Part shown: positions 21,705-23,157 of the stretch, piece by piece
How positions within the stretch are numbered: the first letter of the stretch is position 1
How the letters are laid out: each line of letters opens with the position of its first letter
Assembly: GCA_965652425.1 (NCBI GenBank)
Contig: CBFGVX010000053.1
Location: 1-23,157 of the forward strand
DNA from: JANSXG01 sp965652425
Lineage (GTDB): Bacteria > Planctomycetota > Phycisphaerae > Phycisphaerales > UBA1924
Length of the DNA: 23,157 nt
Direction: 5' to 3'
Made by a program: the position numbers and the translations under genes
Notes under the pieces: model-generated
What the model was told of the DNA's origin: nothing
Database searches by the model: none
The model's input: only the letters and a program-made list of their open reading frames with translations

Positions 21705-23157
21705 GTAGGGGCTCCGGCAAGGGATGCATCGCGGTCGATCGGTGGAGCGCCGAAGATGCGCGGCTCGATCGCCCAATGCTGCTTGGAATTGTCAGCGGTA
21801 AATTCTTCGTCGGGTGTCTCGATACCAAAGTCGCGGCAAACGGCCCGGGCCGTCGTCACGCCGCTCATCAGCACCATCGGAACGCCAGGTCCCGGGTTTG
21901 CAGATCCCCCGGCAAAGTACAGGTTGTCGTACACACGCGATGTGTTCTTGGGCTTGAACCCGCCCTTGAGTTTTCCGTGCGACGCGAGGCCGTAGATCGC
22001 ACCGCCCTCGGCGTTGTACATCGAGTCGATCATGTTGGGCGTGAGGTGCCGCTCGACGACAATGTGGTCCTCGATGTCCGGCATGCCGCCGCAGGTCTTG
22101 AGCTTGTTCATCACGATCGGGCGGTAGTGGTCGAGCATCTTCCCATCGCCAAGAGCGCCCCATTCCTGACCGTCCCGCAGGTAGGGGGTGTGGATCAGCA
22201 CATACAGCGCCTCGCAACCCTCCGGTGCCTGGTCCGGATCCGTGCGCGACGGCACGCACAGGTACAGCGTCGGATCCTTCGCGGGCACGCCCTTGCGGTA
22301 GATGTCACCGAACTCGCTCTCCGACGAACCGCTGAACAGGAAATCGTGGTGCGCCAGATGGCCGTACTGCTTGTCCAGCCCCAGGTAGAACACCACGCCC
22401 GAACACGCCGGTTCGTACTTCCCGCGAATCTTCTTCTGCTCACCGGCCGCCGCCGGCTCACCCAGAAGATTGCGATAGGTGCGCTGAATGTCGCAGTTGG
22501 ACACCACACCGTCGGCGGCGATCTGGCGACCATCCTCGAGCACCACCCCGCTCGCCCGACCGTCCGTCAGCCGGATCCGTTCGACGGCCCGCCCGGTCAG
22601 CACCTCGGCCCGCCCGTCCTGCTCGTTCTCTCGGATGATCCGCTCGAGCGCGCGAGCGACACTCCGTGTGCCACCCATCGAGTACCAGCAGCCCTGATCC
22701 GTCTGGGCCGCGGCGATGAGGGTCAGGATCGCCGGCGACAGAAACGGCGACGACCCGACATACTGCAGGAAATGCTCGCAGAGCTGGCGGATGTGCTTCT
22801 GGGGGATGTGCTTTTCGACCGTCGCACCCACCGTCGAGTGCATCCGCATCGCCAGCACATCGCCCATCAGCCCCTCCGGCCGATTCTTCGGAGGGTTGAA
22901 CATCAGGTCTTTCACATCGCCGAGGTCTTTGTAAAAGAACACCGACTCCGAAAGCCGGAACATCCGCCGCGCGTGCTCGATGAACGCCCGGTACCCTTCG
23001 CCCCCCCCGGAGCCGGGGAACTGTCGGTCGATCGAAGCCGCCATCGCGTCCACATCTTCGAGCAGATCGACCACCGTTCCGTCGTCGTAGAAGCATCGCC
23101 ACTGCGGATCGAGCCGCACCAGATCGATGTAGTCCTCGACCTTGCGTCCGCTGCGCT
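21701..23157 (-). CDS. Carotenoid desaturase/oxidase, CrtN/CrtP/CrtI family (5' end outside window)
   Basis: The frame is open through the right edge, so the N-terminal FAD-binding GxGxxG segment is missing; 485 codons are visible. The edge reads RSGRKVEDYIDLVRLDPQWRCFY, a typical CrtI/CrtN phrase (split here for length). The C-terminal FAD loop NLYFAGGSANPGPGVPMVLMSG with TTARAV is the family signature. GTRSVARALERIIRENE and VVSNCDIQRTYRNLLG are also expected in this family. Such enzymes desaturate phytoene or C30 diapophytoene/squalene, or oxidise the end methyl group (CrtP). Which of these applies cannot be read from the sequence. The first internal GTG at 23119 is not a credible start. 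It leads a coupled cluster: its stop overlaps the GNAT start by ATGA. Confidence 0.9.
   Translation of the reverse strand, partial: RSGRKVEDYIDLVRLDPQWRCFYDDGTVVDLLEDVDAMAASIDRQFPGSGGGEGYRAFIEHARRMFRLSESVFFYKDLGDVKDLMFNPPKNRPEGLMGDVLAMRMHSTVGATVEKHIPQKHIRQLCEHFLQYVGSSPFLSPAILTLIAAAQTDQGCWYSMGGTRSVARALERIIRENEQDGRAEVLTGRAVERIRLTDGRASGVVLEDGRQIAADGVVSNCDIQRTYRNLLGEPAAAGEQKKIRGKYEPACSGVVFYLGLDKQYGHLAHHDFLFSGSSESEFGDIYRKGVPAKDPTLYLCVPSRTDPDQAPEGCEALYVLIHTPYLRDGQEWGALGDGKMLDHYRPIVMNKLKTCGGMPDIEDHIVVERHLTPNMIDSMYNAEGGAIYGLASHGKLKGGFKPKNTSRVYDNLYFAGGSANPGPGVPMVLMSGVTTARAVCRDFGIETPDEEFTADNSKQHWAIEPRIFGAPPIDRDASLAGAPT

Noticed and set aside
1..23157. CRISPR arrays, rRNA genes, insertion sequences or tandem repeats
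   Set aside because: No regularly spaced repeats, rRNA-like segment, transposase or terminal inverted repeats were noticed when reading the window. Reading by eye could miss diverged copies.

Overview
The window is GC-rich bacterial chromosome that most likely comes from a planctomycete, probably of the Phycisphaerae type. The evidence is a secreted protein ending in a dockerin-like pair of calcium loops, a pseudopilin with the RAFTLIELLVVVAII start and a DG motif near its C-terminus, an ECF sigma factor coupled to a tiny membrane protein, and a short-LID adenylate kinase. This placement is inferred from protein style, not from a marker gene search.

Layout. The left edge (1-704) holds the C-terminal part of a large serine recombinase. 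It is followed by a terminator hairpin and a minus-strand tRNA-Glu(CTC) with a good promoter of its own, so this may be the border of an integrated element. Next is a plus-strand AAA+ ATPase of the magnesium-chelatase/MoxR type (1127-2755). It converges on a minus-strand group read from right to left: recJ, a 352-residue exported protein of unknown function, an ECF sigma factor, and a 99-residue single-pass membrane protein that overlaps the sigma gene by ATGA. Divergent from recJ are adk and a small membrane-anchored or exported protein. Then come a minus-strand dockerin protein and pseudopilin pair, and infA with a textbook terminator.

The 312-base infA upstream region carries two perfect palindromes of the form GGCCA-N-TGGCC, each followed by TTA. 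Downstream on the plus strand is a very large PD40 propeller-amidohydrolase fusion protein. It is followed by a 90-residue unknown protein (minus), a solitary astB (arginine succinyltransferase pathway), acs (acetyl-CoA synthetase) and a GT1 glycosyltransferase.

The right end (19049-23157, minus strand) is a tightly coupled cluster. In transcription order it holds a CrtN/CrtP-type carotenoid desaturase or oxidase (truncated by the window edge), a GNAT acetyltransferase, a PlsC-like acyltransferase and a CrtQ/HpnB-like GT2 glycosyltransferase. The first three are joined by two successive ATGA overlaps. The set resembles the last steps of a staphyloxanthin-like pathway (desaturate/oxidise, glycosylate, acylate) and is the most interesting system in the window. 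The GT1 gene converges on it with no intergenic base at all. Most other genes are housekeeping or common planctomycete families. No CRISPR array, rRNA or insertion sequence was seen.
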